From contig JASANZ010001776.1 of the NCBI GenBank assembly GCA_030849805.1, positions 1 to 14,823 on the forward strand: DNA of 14,823 bases, in the 5' to 3' direction. This document shows positions 1 through 8,150 of the stretch, piece by piece. Source of the stretch: Sergeia podlipaevii (taxonomy: Eukaryota; Euglenozoa; Kinetoplastea; Trypanosomatida; Trypanosomatidae). How positions within the stretch are numbered: the first letter of the stretch is position 1; each line of letters begins with the position of its first letter. The notes beneath the pieces are model-generated. The model was not told the origin of the DNA. It did no database searches and saw only the letters and a program-made list of their open reading frames with translations. A program made the position numbers and the translations under genes.

Positions 1-56
1 AAAAAAAAAAAAAGAAAAATAGTAGTAATAACTGTAGCAAGCAGTACACAGCAACC

Positions 57-84
57 TCCTTCCTTCCTTCCTCCATCCATCCAT
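57..84. repeat. TCCT / CCAT tetranucleotide repeat
   Basis: Short tandem runs of TCCT pass into CCAT units. The tract is non-coding and likely length-variable. Confidence 0.7.
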
Positions 85-310
85 CTTCCTTGCCTCTATG
101 TGTATGTCTACAACAATGACATAAAGCAACAACAACAAAAAAAAAAATGCAAAATAAAAAAAAAATAGCATCATCACCCAGTTACAGAACGAAGAACAAG
201 TTAAACACAATAATAGTAATAATTATAATAACAATAATAATGCACAACAATATGCGCGTTCCAATGGATTTCTTTTTTTTTTTCCAATAGCTTTGTTATA
301 TGAGCGGTCC

Positions 311-329
311 CTCTCTCTCTCTCTCTCTC
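311..329. repeat. CT dinucleotide microsatellite
   Basis: An uninterrupted CT run, reading GA in the transcript sense. It lies in the spacer downstream of the 562-residue gene. Confidence 0.8.
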
Positions 330-704
330 GGCTTGTCTGTTTTTTTTCATCTCCTACCGCGCAAAAGGAAAATAAAACAGCGTGCATACCCTGGGGACCC
401 ACTCGTTCTGAAAGGGGGAAGAAAAAAAAGTTGCAACTCCATAGGAACATATATGTATGTATATACAACATTTCTAAAGTTTTTCTTTTCTCTTCGCGTC
501 TTTGAAGTGTTCTAAAAAAAAAAAAATGCAGTTTGGCAACACAAGCATCCTTTAATCACGTACACTACCTGGCCACGCGTCCTCTTCCTCCCTTTCTGAA
601 CCTTAGAAAGAAAAAAAAAAGATGATTCCTTCTGCCTCTTTTATTTCATCTTCCCATCCAGAAATCAGTTTAAAAAATAAAAACAAAAAAAATAAAAAAA
701 ACAT

Positions 705-766
705 CTCACTCACTCACTCACTCTCCTTCTCACACACAAACACAAACACAAACACCCACCCACACG
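705..766. repeat. TCAC repeat followed by CAAACA repeat
   Basis: About four to five TCAC units (705-723) are followed by imperfect ACAAAC and CACC units (730-766). The tract is non-coding. Confidence 0.65.
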
Positions 767-1626
767 AGCATAAATACATCATCTCAAACAATAAGATACG
801 AGTGCCAAAGAAGCAGCCTGATAACAACAAACCAAACCCAATGACTCCTAAGAAAAGGAGAGAGAGAGAAAGACAACCCAAGCAGATCGTATCGAGGCAA
901 ATCGTTGACTGTGAAGCACTTGAAGGAAAGAAAAAAAAGAAAAGACGGGGAGAAACAGAGAGGCAACAACAACAACGACAAAAAATCTATATATTAAAAA
1001 ATAGCAAGCTGCATTGACGCATCTAGAACGAGAGTTAAAGAGAGACGAAAGGTATTCCTCTATTTCCTTTGTGCTCTTGAAAACAAAAGCAGAGCAGAAA
1101 AGCAAACAATCAAGAAGATCTGAAGGAGCTTTGTTCTTGCGCACGTGCAGTGACTGGGAATACTGATACACAGTTGCTTTTAAAAATAAATAAACATATA
1201 TGTGTATACCTCATTCATCCTTCCTTTCTTTTCTCCCTCACTCTCCTTTTCCTTACCCTATGTTTGATACTAATACAACAATGAACTGAGTGTGCCGCAC
1301 CCCCCCCTCTCTGCGTCTGTATACGCATGTCTCTGCATCTCTACTTTTCCCCTGATTCTTCTCCTCCTCCGCGCATATGCTGGCAGTTGAAATATCAAAA
1401 AAAAGAAGAAAGAGGAGGTAGCAATATAACAGTGCTTTTTTATATAGAAAAATGGTATTGGAAAGCCAACAAGCAAAATGCAAAGATATATATAGAGAAA
1501 AAAATACAAGTAAAAAAAAAACCAAAACAGAGAGGAAGCGAAAGCGGGGATGAGCGGGATGAAAAAAGTGTGTAGCAAATCCGGGAGACTGAGAAGAAGA
1601 GAGGACATTTTTTTTCTTTCCTCTTC

Positions 1627-3315
1627 TCACATTTGAAGGAACGCTGCAGCACCAAGAATGTCGATCGCAGCGTAGTAGGCGCGCGCTTGCTCGTCGCGCG
1701 GAAGGCGAGCGACCTGTGCGGGAGTACCCAGTACATCACACACATTACGTGGTCGCGATACCACTGGCGCGTGCCGCTCTCCCACTAGCATCACCTCTAC
1801 CGCTGGTGCCGTGCTGGGAACCATACTCGCACACACCATGTGCTCAGACAACGCGTCTAGTGCGACCTCGGTGAGCTGCGGCAGCGGAAACACAGGCATA
1901 TTTGCGATAGAGTTGCTTGCAGCGCAGTGGAACCTTTCGCATCTGCTGCTGCTGCTGTTGTTGTTGTGTCCACCGTCATCCTCAGTCGTGCAGGCGGCAG
2001 GCGCTCCCGCAGTCGTCGTAGAAGACGCAGGTAAGGTGGTGAGGGTCGACGGAACACCAAGGTGACTCCCAGATGGTGCCGTTGCGCAATCTGCCACCGC
2101 ATCCGCTGCGAAGCAGCAGCCGGAGGTGGAGGGCACTGCCACAGGAATGTAGTCCATCTTAAACCACTCCGTCTGCCCGTAAATAGCTTCGCTCCGCTGG
2201 GCCTCATCCATCACCGCGCTCACGGTCCGCACCAGTTTCTTCCGCGGTCTGCGCTTGCGGTGTCGCTTCACCTTGGCGCCACTGGTCGTGCAATCCCCTC
2301 CCTCCTCATCGTACTCATCTTCTTCGTCATCGTCGTCGTCGTCGTGGCGTGGGGCACTAGTTTCAGTCCCACTGCTGCTGCTCCGATCATGTACGGTGAC
2401 GACAGCAGCGGAAGCAGACGACGCAACTCGACCACCACCGCTAAGCTCCACACGCACCTCACCGCCATTGTTGTTCAACTCTTCTTCCTCTTGTTCTTCA
2501 TCCATCGCACCACCGCCCCGCACGCGGAGTTGATTTGATTCATTGGTGGCGGCAGCGGCCAGCATCACTGCGCGCTCCTTCCTCAGCCCCTCGTTGATTC
2601 GTTCATTGGCACAGTGACGGACGTACTCGCTGTACGCGAAGGAGGCCGCGGTGGCGGGATGTCGACCCCACTGACACCGAATACCGCTGCGCGCGGTGAA
2701 GGGGGAGCGCAGAAAGCTAGCGGGAGGAGAGAAAAAGTCTGTGCGAGTGAGATCGGTGAGTCGCTGATGTGGCGGTGGCGGTGGGACGCGCGGGGTTGTC
2801 GCTATTGCTGTCGCTGCGTCATCGCTGGCCTCTCGGCGCCCATACGGCGCATCGGATCGTCCCGTGTTGACCATAGAGGCCGGGGTGGTTTGAGGTTCTC
2901 TCGCTGTGACGCTGTTGCTGTGATTCATCATCCCTCTCTGGTGGTGACTCGAGTCTATCAATGCGTTGCTGTTGTTGATGTTGTTGCTGCTTACAGCGGA
3001 TAAGGAGTGATGGGGAGGAGAGGCAACGGAGGACGAGGACGCGCCGAATCCACGTGGCTCCCCGAAGAGCGCGACTTCGCAGCCTGGGAGACCCAGGAGA
3101 CCCTGCAAGCAGTTGGCAATGAACCCGCAGTGGTGTGCAGCATGCATTGGCAAAATCACACGAGTCGGTAATCGGCTGTCTACAGTACCAGATGGATGGA
3201 GCTCGCCGCCTTCATCAGCAGGAACGGTGGTGATTGTAATGTAGGGGATGACGGCAGGAGGTTCGTGCACATCGACGCCGGTGGAGCTGATGCTGCTCAA
3301 CTCACTCACAGACAT
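1627..3315 (-). CDS. Conserved-type hypothetical protein, 562 residues, acidic and polybasic tracts
   Basis: I do not recognise the family. The frame runs from ATG at 3315 to TGA at 1627-1629 and is intronless. An ordered-looking N-terminal block (about residues 20-90) has hydrophobic strand-like segments and includes MHAAHHCGFIANC and LFGEPRGFG. A Ser/Asn/Pro/His-rich linker follows (about 91-185). A second block (about 186-262) includes FAYSEYVRHCANERINEG. Then come an acidic run (about 272-279), a Gly-rich stretch, a second acidic run of Asp/Glu (324-338) and a polybasic KVKRHRKRRPRKK (348-360), which resembles a nuclear localisation signal. A short block (about 363-395) contains AIYGQTEWFKMDYIPV. 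After a Thr/Ser linker, an Ala-rich C-terminal block (about 472-562) looks helical. I see no signal peptide or membrane span. A nuclear or nucleic-acid role is inference only. It is the last gene in transcription order in the window. Confidence 0.85.
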   Translation of the reverse strand: MSVSELSSISSTGVDVHEPPAVIPYITITTVPADEGGELHPSGTVDSRLPTRVILPMHAAHHCGFIANCLQGLLGLPGCEVALFGEPRGFGASSSSVASPPHHSLSAVSSNNINNSNALIDSSHHQRGMMNHSNSVTAREPQTTPASMVNTGRSDAPYGRREASDDAATAIATTPRVPPPPPHQRLTDLTRTDFFSPPASFLRSPFTARSGIRCQWGRHPATAASFAYSEYVRHCANERINEGLRKERAVMLAAAATNESNQLRVRGGGAMDEEQEEEELNNNGGEVRVELSGGGRVASSASAAVVTVHDRSSSSGTETSAPRHDDDDDDEEDEYDEEGGDCTTSGAKVKRHRKRRPRKKLVRTVSAVMDEAQRSEAIYGQTEWFKMDYIPVAVPSTSGCCFAADAVADCATAPSGSHLGVPSTLTTLPASSTTTAGAPAACTTEDDGGHNNNSSSSRCERFHCAASNSIANMPVFPLPQLTEVALDALSEHMVCASMVPSTAPAVEVMLVGERHAPVVSRPRNVCDVLGTPAQVARLPRDEQARAYYAAIDILGAAAFLQM

Positions 3316-3350
3316 GATGATTCAAAAAAAAAAAAAAGGAAAAAGAAATG

Positions 3351-3422
3351 CTTTGGTGATAATAATAATAATAATAATAATAAAGATGATGATGATAATG
3401 ATGATGTGTGTGTGTGATTGTG
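3351..3422 (-). promoter_or_regulatory. Candidate spliced-leader acceptor for the 562-residue gene
   Basis: On the minus strand, 3353-3422 contains no AG and is pyrimidine-leaning (CA, CAT and ATT repeats). The first AG after it is at 3351-3352. Use of that site would leave a 35-nt 5' UTR with no upstream ATG before the start at 3315. The signal is weaker than at the other genes because the tract is interrupted by A. A purer T-rich tract sits between this AG and the ATG. Confidence 0.45.
3359..3417. repeat. AAT, GAT and GT microsatellite cluster
   Basis: AAT units (about 3359-3383) pass into GAT units (about 3385-3405) and a short TG run. On the transcribed strand these read ATT, ATC and CA. 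They lie just upstream of the predicted acceptor of the 562-residue gene. Confidence 0.8.
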
Positions 3423-3645
3423 CTTGCTCGTGAGATCGTTTTGTCCGAATTTAGGCTAAGACTCTGATGTTTTGTCTATATATACTCGCTATTCTTCAAT
3501 TACTTTGCTTCCTTTGCCCTTCTCTTATGTTTCTCCCTTCTTCTTCTTCTTCCTTTTTTTTGAGGGACGAAGTAAGCAGCAGACAATGTGCAAAAATATA
3601 TATTAGAAGACGGGATTCTGATTCCTTCCTTTTTTTCCTTCTTGA

Positions 3646-3667
3646 AAAACAAACAAACAAACAAACA
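3646..3667. repeat. AAAC tetranucleotide repeat
   Basis: About five AAAC units in the spacer. Non-coding. Confidence 0.75.
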
Positions 3668-4485
3668 CTACACCACCACCTGTTTGCAATTGGCAATCCA
3701 AGTAATAAAACACAAAGAAACAAACTAAACAACAACAACAACAAGAAGCCCCCCAAAAAAAAAAACAAAAAAAAAGGAAAAAGAATGGTGTATGCGTGCG
3801 TTTCTAGAACACCTTTTCTTTCACTCACACACAGAGAGAGACGCTTTAAATGTAATAATAATAAAAAAAAAAACTACTTCTAAAAAAAAAAAAAATTNTT
3901 TCTTTCAAAAAAAAAAAAATAATAATAATCCTAATATGCAATAATTAAAAAGGGAAGATTTGTACTGAGACTGAGGTGAATAGCTTGTCAAGATATATAT
4001 ATTGAATAATATGAAAGGAGTAGAGAAAACGACAAGAAAGAGATGAAAGAGTTTTTGATAGGTGGAAAATAGATCAAATTGTAACTCAATTGATGCTCTC
4101 GTCTTGAAATATAAACAAATAAACAAAAAAGATGGTACGAATGACCAACTACACAACTTTTCGGTATTTTTTTTCGTTTTGTTTTGTTATGTGTGGTTAA
4201 CCCTTTTGCCAATCCCGTTTTTTTTTTTTAAGCGTTGATGCTATGAGTATAGACAAGGAAGCTGCAACAACAGAAACGGATACTGAGTGTCAGCAGCACA
4301 ACAACAACACGATAACAAACAAGCATACCCACCCACACACACACAAAAAAAAAAAAAAAATCTGAATAGGGGGAGCAAGAGCGTGTGGGAAAAAGAGAAC
4401 GATACAGTTAAATGTATATAGTGTATATATATGTGTGTGTATGTATACCTCCTAATGAATTCTTTTATTTTAAAGAGATGCTATG

Positions 4486-4510
4486 ACTACTACTACTACT
4501 ACTATTATTA
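4486..4510. repeat. ACT trinucleotide repeat passing into ATT
   Basis: Tandem ACT units followed by ATT units within spacer sequence. Non-coding. Confidence 0.75.
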
Positions 4511-4549
4511 CCATAATTCTACTCCTTCTACACGCATACAAACGCACAC

Positions 4550-4573
4550 CACACACACACACACACACACACA
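4550..4573. repeat. AC dinucleotide microsatellite
   Basis: About twelve AC units in the spacer, reading GT in the transcript sense. Likely length-polymorphic. Confidence 0.85.
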
Positions 4574-5007
4574 GTGCATGGATGCTCTCTTATTAACCAA
4601 ACTTTCTCTCTGTCCCCCTCCCTCCCCCATCGCTCACTTCACCGCCTATTTCTTTTCCTCGCTACCTGATGCATACAACCGCCAAGAAATTTTAAAAAAA
4701 AAACATTTGCTAGATACAACTCACAAGTAGTGAGTTTCAAAAAAAAACCGGAAGTAACAAAAGTAAATAAACAAACTTACCTTCGCGCTTCCCTATGAGC
4801 AAGAATGTGGAAGAGCAAACAAAAAAAAAAAGAAATACATAAAGTGATAATAGCAGCGTCAAATTCTACTCGCGCTTTTCTCTTCTTCATCATCATCTAT
4901 CATGCTCCGGATGATAAATCTAATTTAAATGCAAACTACGTTTTCTCTTCTTATTGTTTCACATTTCTTTTTTTCTTCATTGTGTTGTGCGTATGGGCGT
5001 GTGTTCG

Positions 5008-5460
5008 TTAAATCGTTTGGTCTGCAGTGCGCCAGTCGTACTCCTTCCGTGGAATGTAAAGGTCAGGATCCTTGAATACAGTCGGGTTGAGAATATCTAT
5101 CCCACCTTCATCCTCGACTTTCTCACGGACCTTGCGCACCGCCTCCAAAAGGGGTGGGTGACCCATTCGTTCATCATACATACGCAGCCACTTGCGGAAC
5201 TCATTCTCGTTCCGCATCGTTGCCAGCGTCTCACGCATCGCCCAAGTCGACTGCTTATGTCTAACCACACACTCCCGCATGTCAATTAGGCGGCTACGAC
5301 AGTCGTACATGACATCCATCTCTTGACTCTCCCGCACACAAGTCATCAAGCGGCGCCAAAAGCGTGTGCAGCGACCCTCTTGGGTGTAGGTGGCGGAGGT
5401 ATTGCCGACTTCAGCTGCGAAGGCCTCGTCAGAGCATTCTCGAGCGCCGTACAAGGACAT
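5008..5460 (-). CDS. Twin CX9C (CHCH) protein, probable mitochondrial intermembrane-space protein
   Basis: A 150-residue protein with ATG at 5460 and TAA at 5008-5010. Four cysteines form an exact twin CX9C pattern: C31-x9-C41, twelve residues, C54-x9-C64. The first pair encloses TRFWRRLMT and the second RSRLIDMRE, both plausible amphipathic helices. CHCH proteins fold as a helical hairpin held by two disulfides formed on import into the intermembrane space. Many act in assembly or structure of respiratory complexes (Cmc1/Cmc2, Cox19, NDUFB7, NDUFS5) or in MICOS. The 12-residue gap resembles Cmc1/Cmc2-type proteins, but the roughly 85-residue charged C-terminal extension makes this longer than Cmc1. 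There is no cleavable presequence, as usual for the class. A fifth Cys (C9) lies outside the motif. The fold is fairly sure; the exact family and complex are not assigned. It lies about 1 kb downstream of the RING gene on the same strand. Confidence 0.88.
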   Translation of the reverse strand: MSLYGARECSDEAFAAEVGNTSATYTQEGRCTRFWRRLMTCVRESQEMDVMYDCRSRLIDMRECVVRHKQSTWAMRETLATMRNENEFRKWLRMYDERMGHPPLLEAVRKVREKVEDEGGIDILNPTVFKDPDLYIPRKEYDWRTADQTI

Positions 5461-5493
5461 GTCGCAAAGTTATTTTCTTGTGCGTATGTTGAC

Positions 5494-5525
5494 CTCTCTC
5501 TCTCTCTCTCTCAATATATATATAT
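5494..5525. repeat. CT repeat followed by AT repeat in the predicted 5' UTR of the CX9C gene
   Basis: A CT run (5494-5512) abuts an AT run (5514-5525). In the transcript these read as AT followed by GA, inside the predicted leader between the acceptor at 5570 and the ATG at 5460. Confidence 0.8.
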
Positions 5526-5569
5526 GCTTCCCTTACTATTATTCTCTTTTCCTTTTTATTGATTTGCTA

Positions 5570-5671
5570 CTATGACATATAAAGAAAAAAGAGAGAGAAA
5601 AAAAAAGCAAAACGGTGAACCATAAAGAGAATTTGTGGACATATGATAGGTGCACCACACACAGTAAGGGA
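5570..5671 (-). promoter_or_regulatory. Strong spliced-leader acceptor for the CX9C gene
   Basis: The minus strand has a 100-nt zone without any AG (5572-5671). It contains a C/T tract that is the complement of 5581-5605. The first AG after it (CATAG) is at 5570-5571, with a second AG at 5567-5568. The resulting 5' UTR is about 109 nt and has no ATG before the start at 5460, which supports that start. Confidence 0.7.
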
Positions 5672-6418
5672 CTACTATCCCTTTCAATTCCTCTCCCTAA
5701 CATGTTGATCATTGATAGAAGCAGAAGAAGAAGAAGAAGAAAAAAAAGACACGCAGATCCGTCAGTTCAAATCTGTATTATTTACGTATATAATAGTACA
5801 ACTACACACACATATTTTTTTGTTGTTGTTGTCGATGCATGGACACGAATAGACTCACTTTCGTATATTTTCATTTTCATTTTCTCATAGAGATAGCCTG
5901 TCCTCCTCCTCTGCCCCCGCTCGACCGCTACGATATGTGTAACACCGTAAAAATGTAAACAAGTAAAAAGTAAAATATTGAACAAATATCATCAACAAGA
6001 AGTATGCTAAAAATAAACAAATAAGAATGCGTATCAAAACAGAAAAATAAATAAATAAATAAGGAACTCAAGTGTTCATAGTCATACATCAATCATTATA
6101 CATCCACGTCGTGAAGACAGACACTTTGTATGAAATTGAAACACGTCTATTTTTCTCTTTTGGAAAGCAGCCACACGCTCCTCAACAAAAATAGAAGTAT
6201 GCATATGTATGTAATGTTTCCAGCTACCAGTATTTCATATATATTTTTATTTTCCAAAGAAAAGAAGAGGAGCAACAATAACATCCACGCGTGTCTGGGG
6301 TGAAAAGGAAAAAAAAAACAATAAAAGAAGAGAGAGAGGGGAAGATAAGAGCGTGAAGCCCCGCCGCTGATATTGCAACAATAAAAAAGCATATATATAT
6401 GAACACAGGCGCTAGCTG

Positions 6419-8119
6419 CTATGAATGCTGATTCGCCCTGTTGCGTCTTGCGGCCCCACCTGATTCCTCAATTGGCGTGCGTGGCTGAAGCCCAGCTGGA
6501 GCTTCTCGCGACGCTTGCGAAGCTGATCCATGTCGTCGCTGGGTAGAAGACGACAGCGATGTTTGCGCTTGACTCCCGCTCTCCTCGCTAGCGATCGTGT
6601 GCGCGTTCATACCAGTTGCAGCAGCTACAGAGCTGCGTAGGCTGCTCAGCTGTAGTTGCTGTCGTGGCGGTGCATGATGCATCATCAGAGTGCGCTGGAC
6701 ACCCCTCGTTTGCTCCTCTTGCTGCTGGTGTTGTGGGATAGAAAAGCTGTGGCGACTCTCCGATGCGCGCAGGCTTCTTACGCTACCACCGCTAGGACGG
6801 CGATCGCTCTCTTGACGAGAAGGCACGTGAAAACGCCCGGTGGATGTGACAACCGATACCGATTCTCCATCTTGGTGATAAAGTGAAGAGTGCGACAGAA
6901 GCTGCTGCTGGGAGTGCATAGGGCTGCGCAGCAGAGAGTGACGTGAACTGCGCACTCGGTGCAGAGAGGACATGCTCGTCCCCACGCTGCCTCCCTCGCT
7001 GCCAGTGCGCAGAGGAGGGACAACTCCGCCGCCACGGTTGCGCAGGGATTGAATACTGCGAAGTCCACCCGTGAGCACTTCATTACTTGTATTTCTGCCG
7101 CTATTGTTGTTGTTGTTGTTGTTAAGATTTCCAGCGGATACGTTGATTTCATAGTGCTCGCCATCAAAGTCGTCTTCATTGTCAAATCCTTCGCGATGAC
7201 GCTCGCGGTGTGAGTGATGATGGCGGCTGCGCACAGACTCACGGGATGGTGGCAGCTGCCTCCTCTGATTGCTGAGGTTGCTGGTGCCGCTGCCAACACT
7301 ACTACGGTCGGAGCGAAGACTTTCCTGAAGAAAATCTCGTGAGGGACGGTTGCCGTACGAGGGGAACGATGGCTGCAGATTGGGCAATGGCGATGAAGCA
7401 AGGCGACTCCTCCATGACGATATAGAGGAGCCATGGCGGTGTGAGTGCTGTTGCTGTTGCTGAGGCATGCGTTGATGAAAGATCTCCACATTCGCCATCG
7501 CTATCATCTCTTCCTCTTCCTCATCGCCGCCGCTGCGGATTGTGACGATGCTGCCAGTCGAAGATAAGTCAAAGCTTTCATTGGAATAATGGCGATGGTC
7601 ACGAACACCACGCTGCTGCTGCTGCTGTTGCCGTCGTTGGCGGTGTTGAGGTTCCATAGAAGCCCACGTGTACCATGCCATGGCGTCAGGAGAAGGACCC
7701 ACCGCCGCTACTCCGCGTGCGCCACCAGTGCTAGCGGCAGCAGCGCTGCGGCTATGCGTCGTCGCCATGCTTTCATCCATCAAGGTGTCATCCTCGGTCA
7801 TCGAGTTCCCGCTGTAGGGACTTTCTTCATCCTCCATCGCAGAGGAGGATAAGAAAGAGAGAGAGTCCCCCTCCTCTTCCTCCTCCTCCTCCTCTTCCTC
7901 TCCACCGCCTCTGGCGACGCGTGCGGCGGTGGCACTGGCAAATGGCCCGCTATCTATGCCAACAGTGTGGTGGTGCTGACTGCCGCTTAAGCCCGACACA
8001 GACCTCGGTGCTGATTGAGATGAACTGCGGCTGCGGTGAGTGTGAGAGAGTGTCATCGACTCTCGCCGATGCTCAGAGTACGTGCTCGCTCCTCCTTCTT
8101 CTTCAGCTTCGTTGCCGTT

Positions 8120-8150
<31 letters not shown>

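Larger units (their letters stand above)
1..1626. other. AT-rich, microsatellite-rich non-coding stretch downstream of the 562-residue gene
   Basis: I see no convincing gene here. The stretch holds A homopolymers (for example the window start, about 130-170 and 515-527), a TCCT/CCAT repeat (57-84), a CT repeat (311-329), a TCAC repeat (705-723) and CAAACA-type repeats (730-766). Frames that cross it encode only Lys, Asn, Ser, Leu or Phe runs, as expected for translated simple repeats. It follows the stop of a minus-strand gene, so it should contain that gene's 3' UTR, its polyadenylation region and the start of the next spacer. No boundary can be set from sequence alone. Confidence 0.7.
3316..5007. 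other. Intergenic spacer between the CX9C gene and the 562-residue gene
   Basis: I see no gene in about 1.7 kb. It is made of A-rich homopolymers, an AAAC repeat (3646-3667), an ACT/ATT repeat (4486-4510), an AC repeat (4550-4573) and several minus-strand T-rich tracts (for example the complement of 3750-3785). It should contain the 3' UTR of the CX9C gene and the 5' processing signals of the 562-residue gene. One undetermined base lies at 3898 between long homopolymers. Confidence 0.75.
5461..6418. other. Intergenic spacer between the RING gene and the CX9C gene
   Basis: About 960 bases with no gene that I can support. It should hold the 3' UTR and poly(A) region of the RING gene on the right and the trans-splicing signal and leader of the CX9C gene on the left. 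AGAAG-type repeats (about 5720-5745), an ATAA repeat (about 6045-6061) and T/A runs are present. Confidence 0.75.

Noticed and set aside
622..1017. Plus-strand open frame of 131 codons rich in Lys, Asn, Thr and Gln
   Set aside because: It is translated microsatellite sequence on the strand opposite to all real genes, with no domain.
2062..2538. Plus-strand open frame of 158 codons opposite the 562-residue gene
   Set aside because: Its apparent hydrophobic segment is only the complement of the acidic Asp/Glu codons on the minus strand, so it is not a real membrane protein.
5755..5790. Short match to a tRNA T-loop (GTTCAAATC) near 5765
   Set aside because: No matching A box, acceptor stem or anticodon arm is found around it. 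A chance match in AT-rich DNA is more likely.
6778..7491. Minus-strand open frame of 237 codons in another frame of the RING gene
   Set aside because: It overlaps the real gene on the same strand, shows no domain, and follows the codon pattern of the RING frame shifted by one.
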